The translations under genes and the position numbers were made by a program. Below the pieces are notes generated by a model, which made no database searches, had not been told where the DNA came from, and saw only the letters and a list, made by a program, of their open reading frames with translations. Of a DNA stretch of 64,000 nt, positions 25,957-35,202 are shown piece by piece (position 1 is the stretch's first letter; the number at the start of each line of letters is the position of its first letter). The DNA is taken from positions 62,001 through 126,000 of the forward strand of contig NZ_JACHBZ010000015.1 of NCBI RefSeq assembly GCF_014200575.1, written 5' to 3'. This stretch comes from Mucilaginibacter saanensis (GTDB lineage Bacteria; Bacteroidota; Bacteroidia; Sphingobacteriales; Sphingobacteriaceae).

Positions 25957-28059
25957 ATGGATCCTTTTCAAACACCGCTTGTATATTTAAAAGGTGTAGG
26001 CCAATCCCGCGCCGAGGTGTTGAAGAAAGAATTAGCGCTCGCCAATTTCGAGGATCTGTTACGGCATTTCCCGTTCAGGTATATTGACCGTACACGTTTC
26101 TACAAGGTAAAGGATATTCAGGCCGATTTGCCTTATGTGCAGGTACTGGCCCGCATTACCAATAAACAGGTAATTGGCGAGAAGCACAGCAAGCGCCTGG
26201 TGGTGCAAAGCCGTGATGATACAGGTACGCTTGAACTGGTTTGGTTCAAAGGGATCAACTGGATCGAAAAAACCATTATTCCCGGCAGTGTATATATTGT
26301 ATTTGGCAAGCCCGGCTTTTTTAACGGCCAGGCCCAAATGGCCCATCCCGAGATGGAAATTTATTCGCCGGCAACCATGCAGCGGCAGGGTAATGCCTCA
26401 TTACAGCCCGTATACAATTCAACCGAAAAACTGAAGCAGTTTCAGCTGGACAGCAAGGGTATTCAAAAGCTCACTTCCTTTTTGCTTGATCAGCATGTTA
26501 AGGACATTCGTGAAAATCTGCCGTTGTATATCCTCCATAAATTTAAACTGATCAGCCGTGCCGAGGCTTATCGCAATATCCATTTTCCGGTCGATGCCAA
26601 TTTGCTGAACGAGGCTATACTCCGGCTTAAATTTGAGGAGCTGTTTTTACTACAGCTTAAATTACTGCGTAATAAGCTGCTGCATACACAGAAGTTTAAA
26701 GGCAATGTTTTTAATACGGTAGGGCACTACTTTAATGATTTTTATCATCATAAGCTGCCTTTTAGTTTAACCACTCCGCAAAAACGGGTTTTAAAGGAGA
26801 TACGACAGGACACCCAGCGCGGCATACAAATGAACCGCCTGTTGCAAGGCGATGTGGGCAGCGGTAAAACGGTTGTTGCTCTCATGAGTATGCTTATTGC
26901 GGTTGATAATGGTTTTCAAACCTGTATCATGGCACCAACAGAAATATTGGCTAATCAGCATTATCAAACCGTGAAGGACCTGGTGGGCGAAGATTTTATT
27001 GAGGTAGCCCTGCTTACCGGCTCAACCAAACAGAAAAACCGGAAGGTACTGCACGAAAAGCTGGAGAACGGCGAGCTTAAAATATTGATAGGTACCCACG
27101 CACTTATTGAGGATAAGGTACAGTTTAAAAACCTGGGCTTTGTAGTAATTGATGAACAGCATCGGTTTGGGGTGGAGCAGAGAGCAAAGCTGTGGCGTAA
27201 AAATATTGTGCCGCCGCATATCCTGGTCATGACGGCTACACCTATACCCCGTACGCTCGCCATGACTTTGTATGGCGATCTGGACGTATCAGTAATTGAT
27301 GAATTACCTGCGGGACGCAAGCCCATTAAAACGGTACATTTTTTTGAAAACCAACGGCTGCGCATGTTTGGTTTTATGAAACAGGAAATTGCGCTGGGTA
27401 GGCAAATTTATATAGTATATCCACTGATACAGGAGAGCGAAAAGCTCGATCTGAAAAATCTGGAAGACGGCATTGAGGCCATGTCGCGAGAGTTTCCGTT
27501 GCCTGATTTTAGGATCAGCATAGTTCACGGCAAAATGAAACCTGCCGAAAAGGAATTTGAAATGCAGCGGTTTATTAAAGCCGAAACGCAGATCATGGTA
27601 GCAACAACTGTGATTGAGGTAGGCGTAAATGTACCTAACGCATCGGTGATGATCATTGAAAATGCGGAACGTTTCGGGCTATCGCAATTGCACCAGTTGA
27701 GGGGCAGGGTAGGGCGAGGTGCCGAGCAATCCTATTGTATTTTAATGAGCAGCCACAAGCTGAGTAATGATGGCAAGATAAGGCTGGATACCATGGTGAA
27801 AACTAATAACGGCTTTGAAATATCAGAGATTGACCTGCAGTTACGTGGCCCTGGTAACCTGGAAGGTACCCAGCAAAGTGGTGTGCTCGATCTCAAAATA
27901 GCTAACTTGGCTACTGACCAGGATTTGCTGATACGGGTACGTAAAACCGTTGAACAGATTTTTGAAAAAGACCCGCAGCTGGCACTGCCCGAAAATCAGG
28001 TGCTTCACCATGTTTTTGAAACAAAAAATGCCGGTTTAAGCTGGGATAAGATCTCCTGA
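25957..28059 (+). CDS. recG: ATP-dependent DNA helicase RecG
   Basis: 700 residues, full length. The N-terminal wedge/OB domain (about 1-230) includes LRHFPFRYIDRTRFY. Superfamily 2 motifs: I LLQGDVGSGKTVVA, Ia MAPTEILANQH, II VIDEQHRFGVEQR, III MTATPIPRTLAMT, V ATTVIEVGVNVPNASVMIIE and VI QLHQLRGRVGRG, with the TRG motif region after. It remodels stalled forks and Holliday junctions. It appears to stand alone, followed 56 bases later by another M28 gene. Confidence 0.97.
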   Translation: MDPFQTPLVYLKGVGQSRAEVLKKELALANFEDLLRHFPFRYIDRTRFYKVKDIQADLPYVQVLARITNKQVIGEKHSKRLVVQSRDDTGTLELVWFKGINWIEKTIIPGSVYIVFGKPGFFNGQAQMAHPEMEIYSPATMQRQGNASLQPVYNSTEKLKQFQLDSKGIQKLTSFLLDQHVKDIRENLPLYILHKFKLISRAEAYRNIHFPVDANLLNEAILRLKFEELFLLQLKLLRNKLLHTQKFKGNVFNTVGHYFNDFYHHKLPFSLTTPQKRVLKEIRQDTQRGIQMNRLLQGDVGSGKTVVALMSMLIAVDNGFQTCIMAPTEILANQHYQTVKDLVGEDFIEVALLTGSTKQKNRKVLHEKLENGELKILIGTHALIEDKVQFKNLGFVVIDEQHRFGVEQRAKLWRKNIVPPHILVMTATPIPRTLAMTLYGDLDVSVIDELPAGRKPIKTVHFFENQRLRMFGFMKQEIALGRQIYIVYPLIQESEKLDLKNLEDGIEAMSREFPLPDFRISIVHGKMKPAEKEFEMQRFIKAETQIMVATTVIEVGVNVPNASVMIIENAERFGLSQLHQLRGRVGRGAEQSYCILMSSHKLSNDGKIRLDTMVKTNNGFEISEIDLQLRGPGNLEGTQQSGVLDLKIANLATDQDLLIRVRKTVEQIFEKDPQLALPENQVLHHVFETKNAGLSWDKIS

Positions 28060-28115
28060 CCGGTGTGTTTTTACACCAAAATATTACATTTGCTAAAACT
28101 GATCTTAATATATTC

Positions 28116-29495
28116 ATGAAGAAATTTTCCTTACTGTTCACTGCACTTTTTACAGCCGGTCTGCTCCACGCGCAGGACTCCTTAACTATCCGTAAAATTT
28201 ATGACGAAGCCCTGCTAAATGGTAAGGCTTATGAAAACCTGCACTACTTGTGTAAGGATATTGGTCCACGGTTAAGCGGTTCGGCCAACGCGCAAAAAGC
28301 GGTAGAGTGGAGTAAAAAGCTGATGGAAGGTTATGGCTTTGATAAGGTGTACCTGCAGGAGGTAATGGTGCCGCATTGGGTTAGGGGAGCAAAGGAAACG
28401 GCTTTTATTATTGACGGAAACACGCGTATACCCGTGCCTATAGCAGCCCTGGGAATGTCGGTAGCTACACCGGTGCAGGGTATTACGGCCAACGTGGTTG
28501 AAGTGCGCAGTTTAAAAGAATTGGAAACCCTTGGCGAGACGGTTATAAAGGGTAAAATAGTTTTCTTTAACCGCCCGTTTGATCCCCGTTTTATTGAGGC
28601 TGGCGAGGCCTATGGCAATGCAGGCGATCAGCGCTTTGCTGGTCCTGCGGCTGCGGCCAAATATGGTGCAGTTGGTGTTATTGTGCGTTCATTAACTGAA
28701 AGTATTGACGATTATCCGCATACGGGTGCCACACTTGCTGATAAGGATACCAAAAGTATTCCGGCAGCGGCAATATCAACCAAGGCGGCAAACAAGCTGA
28801 GCAATATGCTGCGTTTGCGCAAGTTGCCGCTGGTTAAATTTTACTTTAAACAAAGCTGCCAAACGCTGCCCGATGTATTGTCATACAATGTAATTGGCGA
28901 AATAACCGGCACTGAAAATCCGAATAAGTTTATCAGTGTAGGTGGTCACCTGGATTCATGGGACTTAGCTGAAGGTGCTCATGACGATGGTACAGGCGTA
29001 ATGCAGGCGGCCGAGGTGTTACGGTTATTGAAGGCAACCGGCTACAAACCTAAGAACTCGGTACGTGCCGTGTTTTTTATGAATGAGGAAAATGGACACA
29101 GGGGAGGCACCAAATATGCCGAACTTGCTGCCCAAAACAAAGAGAAGCATATAGCTGCTATTGAAACCGACGAAGGCGGCTTTACGCCACGGGGCTTTAG
29201 TTTTGATGGCGTATCAGCCGACTTTTTAAAAAATATAAATAACAAATATAAAGCCCTGCTGGAGCCTTACGAGGTTGACCGCCTGGTGCAAGGTGGTAGC
29301 GGTACCGATATTGAACCCATGAAAGCCAAATTGCCAGGCGTAGTGCTGATTGGTTATCGTCCGGACTCGCAACGTTATTTTGATGTTCATCATAGTCCCA
29401 ATGATGTTTTTGAAAATGTAAACAAGCGCGAACTGCAATTGGGTGCCGCCGGCATGGCTGCATTGATTTATCTGATTGATCAGCACGGATTATAA
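28116..29495 (+). CDS. Exported M28 peptidase with PA domain (carboxypeptidase Q-like)
   Basis: 459 residues from MKKFSLLFTALFTAGLLHAQD, a signal peptide; an earlier in-frame Met at 28065 abuts recG and lacks this signal position. A protease-associated insert (about 115-240) precedes the two-zinc core: VGGHLDSWDLAEGAHDDGTGVMQAAEVLR, FFMNEENGHRGG and ETDEGG, with HHSPNDVFE near the end. Likely a periplasmic dipeptidase or carboxypeptidase. A TACATTTG -7 element is at 28085-28092. A terminator follows at 29527-29556. Confidence 0.93.
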   Translation: MKKFSLLFTALFTAGLLHAQDSLTIRKIYDEALLNGKAYENLHYLCKDIGPRLSGSANAQKAVEWSKKLMEGYGFDKVYLQEVMVPHWVRGAKETAFIIDGNTRIPVPIAALGMSVATPVQGITANVVEVRSLKELETLGETVIKGKIVFFNRPFDPRFIEAGEAYGNAGDQRFAGPAAAAKYGAVGVIVRSLTESIDDYPHTGATLADKDTKSIPAAAISTKAANKLSNMLRLRKLPLVKFYFKQSCQTLPDVLSYNVIGEITGTENPNKFISVGGHLDSWDLAEGAHDDGTGVMQAAEVLRLLKATGYKPKNSVRAVFFMNEENGHRGGTKYAELAAQNKEKHIAAIETDEGGFTPRGFSFDGVSADFLKNINNKYKALLEPYEVDRLVQGGSGTDIEPMKAKLPGVVLIGYRPDSQRYFDVHHSPNDVFENVNKRELQLGAAGMAALIYLIDQHGL

Positions 29496-29526
29496 TTTTG
29501 TCTGAACAATGAAATGATTTACTCCC

Positions 29527-29556
29527 GCCGTCTGTGTTCCCACAGGCGGCTTTTTT
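29527..29556 (+). terminator. Rho-independent terminator
   Basis: 10-bp stem GCCGTCTGTG/CACAGGCGGC (one G-U), 4-base loop, then six T. 31 bases after the M28 stop. Confidence 0.88.
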
Positions 29557-29742
29557 ATGCTATCACGCGTGGCCTTGTTTCAGCAAAACAGCCTGTGAGC
29601 ACACCGGCTGTAGGGATGGGCAGCGGTAGAGATGTGTTATCGTAATTTTGTCAAAACAATTATTTATCCAATAAAATCCTTAAATCGTGTTTAATAATCT
29701 CAAAGGGGTATTGTAAATTTGCAGCACATCTAAAACAACACT

Positions 29743-31062
29743 GTGGCCGAAGAAGGAGATAGTAAACCCAAAATTGATTCCTTTGCAGCATTGCGATATA
29801 AAGATTTCAGATCTTACATCGGGATGCGCTTTTGTTTCACCTTTGCATACCAAATGCAGGCCGTAGTTATCGGCTTTTATATATACCAGATCACCAAAAG
29901 CGTTTTTGCCCTTGGGCTTGTGGGCTTATGCGAAGCTATACCGGCAATTGGTATTGCATTGTACGGAGGTTATATTGCCGATAAGTCTGAAAAGCGAAAA
30001 ATGCTGCTCATTATATTCGGTATGGTTATCCTAACCTCGTCGGTTATGTTTACGGTAACCCTCAGCAGCATGAGCAGTATTATTCATACCAGTTGGATAG
30101 TACCTACTATTTTCACCATGATATTTTGCAATGGTATTGCTCGTGCATTTTATGGCCCGGCTACTTTTACCATTTACGCACATAGCATCCCGAAGGAAAT
30201 TTATCCTAATGGCAGTACCTGGAGCAGCTCAAGCTGGCAGGTAGCATCCATTATTGGTCCCGCGGCCGGTGGGCTTATTTATGGCTATGCCGGTAAAATT
30301 GTACCGGGTTTAAGCGGTATTACGGCCACATTTGCGGTAATCATCTTTTTCCTGATCGTATCGCTGGTGCTGGTTTTTATGCTGCGTAAATATCCTCCGG
30401 TTTTTGTGCCTAAGGAAAGCATCTGGAAAAGTTTATCAGAAGGGATACATTTTGTGTTCAATAATAAAATGATGATAGGCGCCATGAGTCTTGACCTATT
30501 CTCGGTGTTTTTTGGCGGCGCAGTTGCATTATTACCGGTGTTTGCCAATGAGATACTAAAAGTAGGTGCCGAAGGACTGGGTATTATGCGTGCCACTTCA
30601 TCATTAGGAGCCGTGCTAACCATGCTGGCTATGGCTCGTTTTTCGCCTATGGGAAAACCCTGGCGCAACTTGCTTATTGCTGTAACAGGCTTTGGGCTTT
30701 CTATTATTTGCTTCGGTTTATCCCGTAGTTTTTATTTATCGCTCTTCTTTATATTTACCGAAGGTGCTTTTGATAGCATCAGCGTAATTATCCGCGGTAC
30801 CATTATGCAGTTACTCACACCTGATCACATGCGCGGCCGAGTATCGGCAGTAAACCAGATGTTTATTGGTTCATCAAATGAAATTGGTGCTTTTGAATCA
30901 GGAACGGCTGCCCGATTGCTGGGTACGGTGCCCGCTGTAATATTTGGCGGTAGCATGACCATGCTTATTGTAGGTATCACTTATCTTAAAACCAAAAAAC
31001 TTATTCCACTATCCTTAAACCAAATACAACCGCCAGCTGTTGAAGTTAAATCGGCGTTGTAA
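29743..31062 (+). CDS. Major facilitator superfamily transporter (MFS_3/EntS-like)
   Basis: 439 residues with about 12 helices. It starts at GTG (MAEEGDSKPKIDSF); TAAATTTG at 29714-29721 is a good -7 element 21 bases upstream. FAALRYKDFRSYIGMRFCFTFAYQMQAVVIGFYIYQ is helix 1 of the MFS_3 class, GGYIADKSEKRKML the A-motif loop, and TPDHMRGRVSAVNQMFIGSSNE the loop usual in enterobactin-exporter-like members. Substrate unknown; could export siderophore or drug. Confidence 0.9.
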   Translation: MAEEGDSKPKIDSFAALRYKDFRSYIGMRFCFTFAYQMQAVVIGFYIYQITKSVFALGLVGLCEAIPAIGIALYGGYIADKSEKRKMLLIIFGMVILTSSVMFTVTLSSMSSIIHTSWIVPTIFTMIFCNGIARAFYGPATFTIYAHSIPKEIYPNGSTWSSSSWQVASIIGPAAGGLIYGYAGKIVPGLSGITATFAVIIFFLIVSLVLVFMLRKYPPVFVPKESIWKSLSEGIHFVFNNKMMIGAMSLDLFSVFFGGAVALLPVFANEILKVGAEGLGIMRATSSLGAVLTMLAMARFSPMGKPWRNLLIAVTGFGLSIICFGLSRSFYLSLFFIFTEGAFDSISVIIRGTIMQLLTPDHMRGRVSAVNQMFIGSSNEIGAFESGTAARLLGTVPAVIFGGSMTMLIVGITYLKTKKLIPLSLNQIQPPAVEVKSAL

Positions 31063-31101
31063 CATATAAGGGTCTGCTGCGTCTTAGTGTAATATCAATT
31101 T

Positions 31102-31129
31102 AGCCTGATAATTCAGGCTTTGGATTTTT
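31102..31129 (+). terminator. Probable terminator after the MFS gene
   Basis: 7-bp stem AGCCTGA/TCAGGCT with a TAAT loop (31102-31119), followed by TTGGATTTTT. 39 bases past the MFS stop and 28 bases before the M13 start. Confidence 0.5.
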
Positions 31130-31157
31130 ACATATATATTTAAGAAAAAATTACTTT

Positions 31158-33209
31158 ATGAGAATTACAAAATGGGCTTTAGCGGCTATTCCTGCTGTTA
31201 TCTTGGCATCATGTAGCCATAAAAAACAGGAATCATCGGCAGACGATGTTCCGAAGCGGACCGTATTTTTTGATAAAACCGGGATGGACACTACCGTAAA
31301 ACCTGGCGATAATTTTTACCTGTATGCCAGTGGCAGCTGGTTAAAAAAGACAGAAATACCCGCAACACAAACAGGATGGGGCTCATTTTATACCCTGTAT
31401 GACGACAACCAGAAAAATTTGCATAAAATACTGGAAGAGATCACCAAACAGGATAACCCTGCAGGCAGTAAGGAACAAAAGGTAGCCGATCTTTATACCA
31501 GCGGTATGGATACCGTAGGTATCGAAAAATTGGGTTACGAACCAGTAAAACCTCAGCTTGCCAAAATTAAGGCAGTAACCAACTACAAGGAACTGATAGG
31601 CCTTGCCGCCGATGGGTACAAAAACGGCGAAGGTTTTTTATTAGGATTTTCTGTGGAGCCTGATGATAAAGTAAGCACCATGAACATAGCCCATTTTAGC
31701 CAGGCCGGTTTAGGTTTGCCCAATAGGGATTATTATTTCAATACAGACTCGGCCACGGTTAAAATACGTGCCGGATATTTAAAATATATAGCCAAGTTAT
31801 TTACACTTACCGGTATTGATACGGCAAGCGCCAATAAAAAAGCTGCCGGTATTTTAAAACTGGAAACCGCAATTGCTAAATCGCACCTTACGCCTACTGA
31901 ACTGCGCGACCCGGTTAAAAACTACAATAAGTTTGCCGTAGCCGATTTGCAAAAGCAAGTTCCGGATATTGATCTTAAGGATGTTTTTAAACGTATGGAA
32001 TTGCATGCTGATACCGTTTTGGTTGGGCAGCCATTATATTTTAAAGCATTGGATGAGCTGCTTAAAACCCAGCCCATTGAGGTTTGGAAAGATAAAGCAA
32101 GCTTTACCGCTTTAGAGAGTGCCTCAACCGCGCTGAGCAAAAGTTTCAGGGATGCCAATTTTGAGTTTAACGGCAGGATATTAAGCGGCCAGAAACAAGA
32201 CCAGGAACGTTGGAAAACAGTTATTGAAACGGTTGATGGCGGTATAGGCGAGCTACTGGGCCAGTTGTATGTTGAAAAATACTTTACACCTGATGCCAAA
32301 CAGCGTATGCTGACACTGGTAAACAATCTGCAAAGCGTATATAAACAACGTATTGAAAAACTGGACTGGATGAGTCCCGAAACAAAAACAAAGGCCCTTG
32401 CCAAATTGGAGGCATTTACTAAAAAGATCGGCTATCCAGATAAGTGGAAAAATTATGATGATGTGGTGATCAGCAAAGACGCTTATTACGCTAATCAGCA
32501 ATCAATAGCACGCCACAGGTATAGTGTCATGATTAAAAAGGCCGGCAAACCGGTTGATAAAACGGAATGGGGAATGACGCCGCCAACTGTTAATGCCTAC
32601 TACAATCCTTCATTTAACGAGATTGTTTTCCCGGCTGGTATATTGCAGTTCCCTTTCTTTGATAAGGATGCTGATGATGCTATTAACTACGGTGCTATTG
32701 GTGCAGTAATTGGCCACGAAATGACACACGGTTTTGACGATCAGGGACGCCAGTATGATAAAGATGGAAATCTGAAAGACTGGTGGACTAAACAGGACGC
32801 CGATAAGTTTAAGAGCCGTGTACAGGTGATGATTGAACAATATAACGGCTTTACGGTATTGAATAACCTGCATGTGAATGGCAGCCTTACCCAAGGCGAA
32901 AACCTGGCCGATATTGGTGGTTTGGCTATTGCTTACGAAGCGTTTAAAAATACCCCACAGGGTAAGAGCGATACAAAGACCGACGGCTTTACGCCAGATC
33001 AGCGTTTCTTTTTATCATTTGGCCAGGTATGGCGCATAAAAACGCGTGATGAAACCATGCGTATGCGCATCAGCGTTGATCCGCACTCGCCCGAAATGTA
33101 CCGGGTAAATGGGCCGTTGTCAAACACTCCTGCATTTTACAAAGCATTTAACGTAAAACCCGGCGACAAACTTTACCGTCCCGAAAATGAGCGCGTGAAA
33201 GTTTGGTAA
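31158..33209 (+). CDS. M13-family (neprilysin/PepO-like) zinc endopeptidase lipoprotein
   Basis: 683 residues. A lipobox (VILASC, Cys about 20) directs it to the envelope. The M13_N domain runs from about 50 to 430 (GDNFYLYASGSWLKKTEIP, GLGLPNRDYY). The catalytic block VIGHEMTHGFDDQGRQYD holds HExxH, and ENLADIGGLAIAYEA gives the third zinc ligand; VNAYYNPSFNEIVFPAGILQ is the substrate-binding NAYY region and MRISVDPHSPEMYRVNGPL the C-terminal signature. Probably digests short peptides in the periplasm. A strong terminator lies at 33265-33312. Confidence 0.95.
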   Translation: MRITKWALAAIPAVILASCSHKKQESSADDVPKRTVFFDKTGMDTTVKPGDNFYLYASGSWLKKTEIPATQTGWGSFYTLYDDNQKNLHKILEEITKQDNPAGSKEQKVADLYTSGMDTVGIEKLGYEPVKPQLAKIKAVTNYKELIGLAADGYKNGEGFLLGFSVEPDDKVSTMNIAHFSQAGLGLPNRDYYFNTDSATVKIRAGYLKYIAKLFTLTGIDTASANKKAAGILKLETAIAKSHLTPTELRDPVKNYNKFAVADLQKQVPDIDLKDVFKRMELHADTVLVGQPLYFKALDELLKTQPIEVWKDKASFTALESASTALSKSFRDANFEFNGRILSGQKQDQERWKTVIETVDGGIGELLGQLYVEKYFTPDAKQRMLTLVNNLQSVYKQRIEKLDWMSPETKTKALAKLEAFTKKIGYPDKWKNYDDVVISKDAYYANQQSIARHRYSVMIKKAGKPVDKTEWGMTPPTVNAYYNPSFNEIVFPAGILQFPFFDKDADDAINYGAIGAVIGHEMTHGFDDQGRQYDKDGNLKDWWTKQDADKFKSRVQVMIEQYNGFTVLNNLHVNGSLTQGENLADIGGLAIAYEAFKNTPQGKSDTKTDGFTPDQRFFLSFGQVWRIKTRDETMRMRISVDPHSPEMYRVNGPLSNTPAFYKAFNVKPGDKLYRPENERVKVW

Positions 33210-33237
33210 CGATGAAATGTGATGATTCCAAATAAAT

Positions 33238-33264
33238 ATGGAGGACGCAAATATGCGCCTCCAT
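33238..33264. repeat. Solitary inverted type-A REP-like hairpin
   Basis: ATGGAGGACGCAAATATGCGCCTCCAT folds with one bulged A. Its core GACGCAAATATGCG is the reverse complement of the type-A repeats at 23505-23706 (CGCATATTTGCGTC). It lies alone in the gap between the M13 gene and the terminator, about 9.5 kb from the RAYT relic. Confidence 0.6.
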
Positions 33265-33312
33265 ATATCAAACAAAAATGCCACCACAACAGGTGGCATT
33301 TTTGTTTGATAT
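33265..33312. terminator. Very strong hairpin terminator after the M13 gene
   Basis: Perfect 21-bp stem (arms 33265-33285 and 33292-33312; core ATGCCACC/GGTGGCAT) with a 6-base loop. The right arm holds a T5 run (ATTTTTGTTTG), the left an A5 run, so it could act on both strands. Confidence 0.88.
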
Positions 33313-33542
33313 TAAATATTTGTCATGCTGAACGCAGTGAAGCATCTATTTGCCAATATGAACAGTTCATGAACGGATCCTTCGCTATAGCTCAAGACGG
33401 CAAACCGAAGTTTTTTTGTATAATATATGTCATGCTGAACTTGTTTCAGCACCCCGTAGGCAAATTATGCGACATTGCAAGATCGCCCATGAGTTTAGTA
33501 GCTACCGCTATTTATTTGCTTTCAGCCTTAAGCTTTCCGCTT
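33313..33542. repeat. Intergenic gap with dispersed TGTCATGCTGAAC repeats
   Basis: TGTCATGCTGAAC occurs twice (about 33322 and 33429), each followed by a partly complementary arm (GCAGTGAAGCATC, TTGTTTCAGCACC). These belong to the same kind of non-coding repeats as at 1049 and 25822. A plus-strand frame crosses the gap but is built from the repeats and runs into the dioxygenase-like gene, so I do not call it. Confidence 0.55.
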
Positions 33543-34490
33543 TTAGCCCAATACGCTATCAACCCAGGCCTTGCCCCAGTTGGTAATTTCGTCATCTGTC
33601 CATAGCGAGGGGTAAAATATGCGTTTCTGAAAGCGCGGGGGCAGGTATTTTTGCCAGTTGGTACCACCGGTGGCTTTAATTTCCTCGGGTTCGCGATTAA
33701 GATAACGTACGGCCGATTTATAATGTGACAGCGGCCAGTTCACATTTACATTAACGTCCAGTTGTTTTAGCTCATGCTGTAACTCCGGTGTCAGTTGACC
33801 CGCTTCCTTAAATTGGGTGGCCAGCGCATTAAAATTGAGGTTGAGGTTAGCCTTGCCCAGTTCAATAAATGTTTTTGAATACTTCTTTTCGAACTGTTTA
33901 AGTGTTAAGGTTTTTTTACCGGTTGACAGCTCAGTTGCGCCAAATTTCCAGTACAGGTATTCAAATTGATCCTCAATAGGGGCATGGCGTAGTTCTTCGC
34001 GTTTATCCTGTGCTACCAGGTTAATAAAATCGGTAGCATAAATTTCTATCATGCGGTACTGTCCCGACTGGAATCCGCTGGCCGGTAATAACGACATCCT
34101 GAATTTAAGGAACTGCTCTTTCTCCATCCCATCAACCATAATCTCAAGTGATTGGGTAAGCGCCCCAAAATACCGGTTAATGCGTTTTAGCCGTGCTGTA
34201 AAAAAATCCGGAGTAAGCGTACTGGTTTTGGCAATTTGCCTGCACTCATGCAGGGTAAGTTTAAAATATAGCTCCGTAATCTGGTGATATATGATAAATA
34301 TCTCCTCGTCGGGAAATGGTGTTTTGGGGTTTTGTAAACTTAACAGGGTATCCAGGTGAATATAATCCCAGTAGGTTAAAAAATCGGCATGTAGCAGGCC
34401 ATCAAGGTAGGAGGTCATGTCTTGCCCCATAGCTTCATATTTTTCCTGCAGGCGTGCCAGTCTGTCTTCAATTTCAGGATGGAAATGCAT
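33543..34490 (-). CDS. Tryptophan 2,3-dioxygenase-family protein with altered distal site
   Basis: 315 residues from MHFHPEIEDR. LTYWDYIHLDTLLSLQNP, EEIFIIYHQITELYFKLTLHE and LLPASGFQSGQYRMIEIYA align with the heme dioxygenase TDO, including the substrate-carboxylate Arg in the PASGFQS block. LSHYKSAVRYL supplies a candidate proximal heme His, and ATGGTNWQKYLPP parallels the GTGGSSG loop. Canonical TDO has His-Asp-Glu before the LFI..HQ helix; here it is Pro60-Asp61-Glu62, so the distal His is absent. It may still bind heme but with changed chemistry. No kynurenine-pathway gene is adjacent. Confidence 0.85.
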   Translation of the reverse strand: MHFHPEIEDRLARLQEKYEAMGQDMTSYLDGLLHADFLTYWDYIHLDTLLSLQNPKTPFPDEEIFIIYHQITELYFKLTLHECRQIAKTSTLTPDFFTARLKRINRYFGALTQSLEIMVDGMEKEQFLKFRMSLLPASGFQSGQYRMIEIYATDFINLVAQDKREELRHAPIEDQFEYLYWKFGATELSTGKKTLTLKQFEKKYSKTFIELGKANLNLNFNALATQFKEAGQLTPELQHELKQLDVNVNVNWPLSHYKSAVRYLNREPEEIKATGGTNWQKYLPPRFQKRIFYPSLWTDDEITNWGKAWVDSVLG

Positions 34491-34650
34491 AATCAAAGTT
34501 AACAAAAATGAGGCATCACCATGGGGTGGCTTACTGTTTACCGGCTAACTAAAGTATGTGTAAATAATATAAACTTTTTAGGTGTGCGAGTGTCTTTATA
34601 ATAGATGTATGAATTAAATTTAACACTCATACCATTTAACCTTAAACCCC

Positions 34651-35124
34651 ATGAAGATTAGTAAAATACTTATTGGCATTGACGATAGTAATTATGCCCG
34701 CAATGCCGCTGTTTACGGCTTTGATATAGCCCGAAGTTATCAGGCATCCGTAGCTTTGGTTCATATCATTGAGCCTGTTATTATACCACCCAGCCCGGGT
34801 GATAATTTAACCGGGATACCCATTGATACCACCTTTGGCATACAGGAACTGGAATTAAGCGAGATACAAACCTCCCAATCAAAAATACTTATAGAGCGTA
34901 CCATTAAAGAGCTTGGAGATGGGCTGGAGGTAACAACCTACACCCAGTATGGCCCAACGGCCGATAGCATCATTAACTGTGGTAAGGAGTTTAAAGCTGA
35001 CCTGATTATAATCGGAACACATAAACGCTCGGGTTTTGACCGCCTGATATCGGGCAGTATAGCCGAAGAAATAGTGCGCCACTCTGTTGTGCCGGTAATG
35101 GTAGTACCTACGGTAGAACGATAG
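34651..35124 (+). CDS. Universal stress protein (UspA family)
   Basis: 157 residues, single Usp domain. ILIGIDDSNYARNAAVYGFDIA is strand 1 with the ATP-contact Asp; IIIGTHKRSGFDRLISGSIAEEIVRHSVVPVMVVP has the G-2x-G-9x-G-S nucleotide motif, so an ATP-binding type. It starts 160 bases from the divergent dioxygenase-like gene. A 10-bp inverted repeat (TTACATAGTT/AACTATGTAA, 35139-35184) lies in the gap to the convergent phosphatase and may help end both transcripts. Confidence 0.93.
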   Translation: MKISKILIGIDDSNYARNAAVYGFDIARSYQASVALVHIIEPVIIPPSPGDNLTGIPIDTTFGIQELELSEIQTSQSKILIERTIKELGDGLEVTTYTQYGPTADSIINCGKEFKADLIIIGTHKRSGFDRLISGSIAEEIVRHSVVPVMVVPTVER

Positions 35125-35202
35125 GCTTTACGGAGATGTTACATAGTTGGGGCCGGTAAAACAAACCGCACCCGAACTATGTAATTTAAAGAACAGACTT
35201 TG

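Noticed and set aside
31922..32404. Minus-strand 160-codon frame inside the M13 gene
   Set aside because: Shadow of a well-supported peptidase; Ser-rich antisense composition.
33219..33605. Plus-strand 128-codon frame after the M13 gene
   Set aside because: Made of hairpin and dispersed-repeat sequence and overlaps the 3' end of the dioxygenase-like gene.
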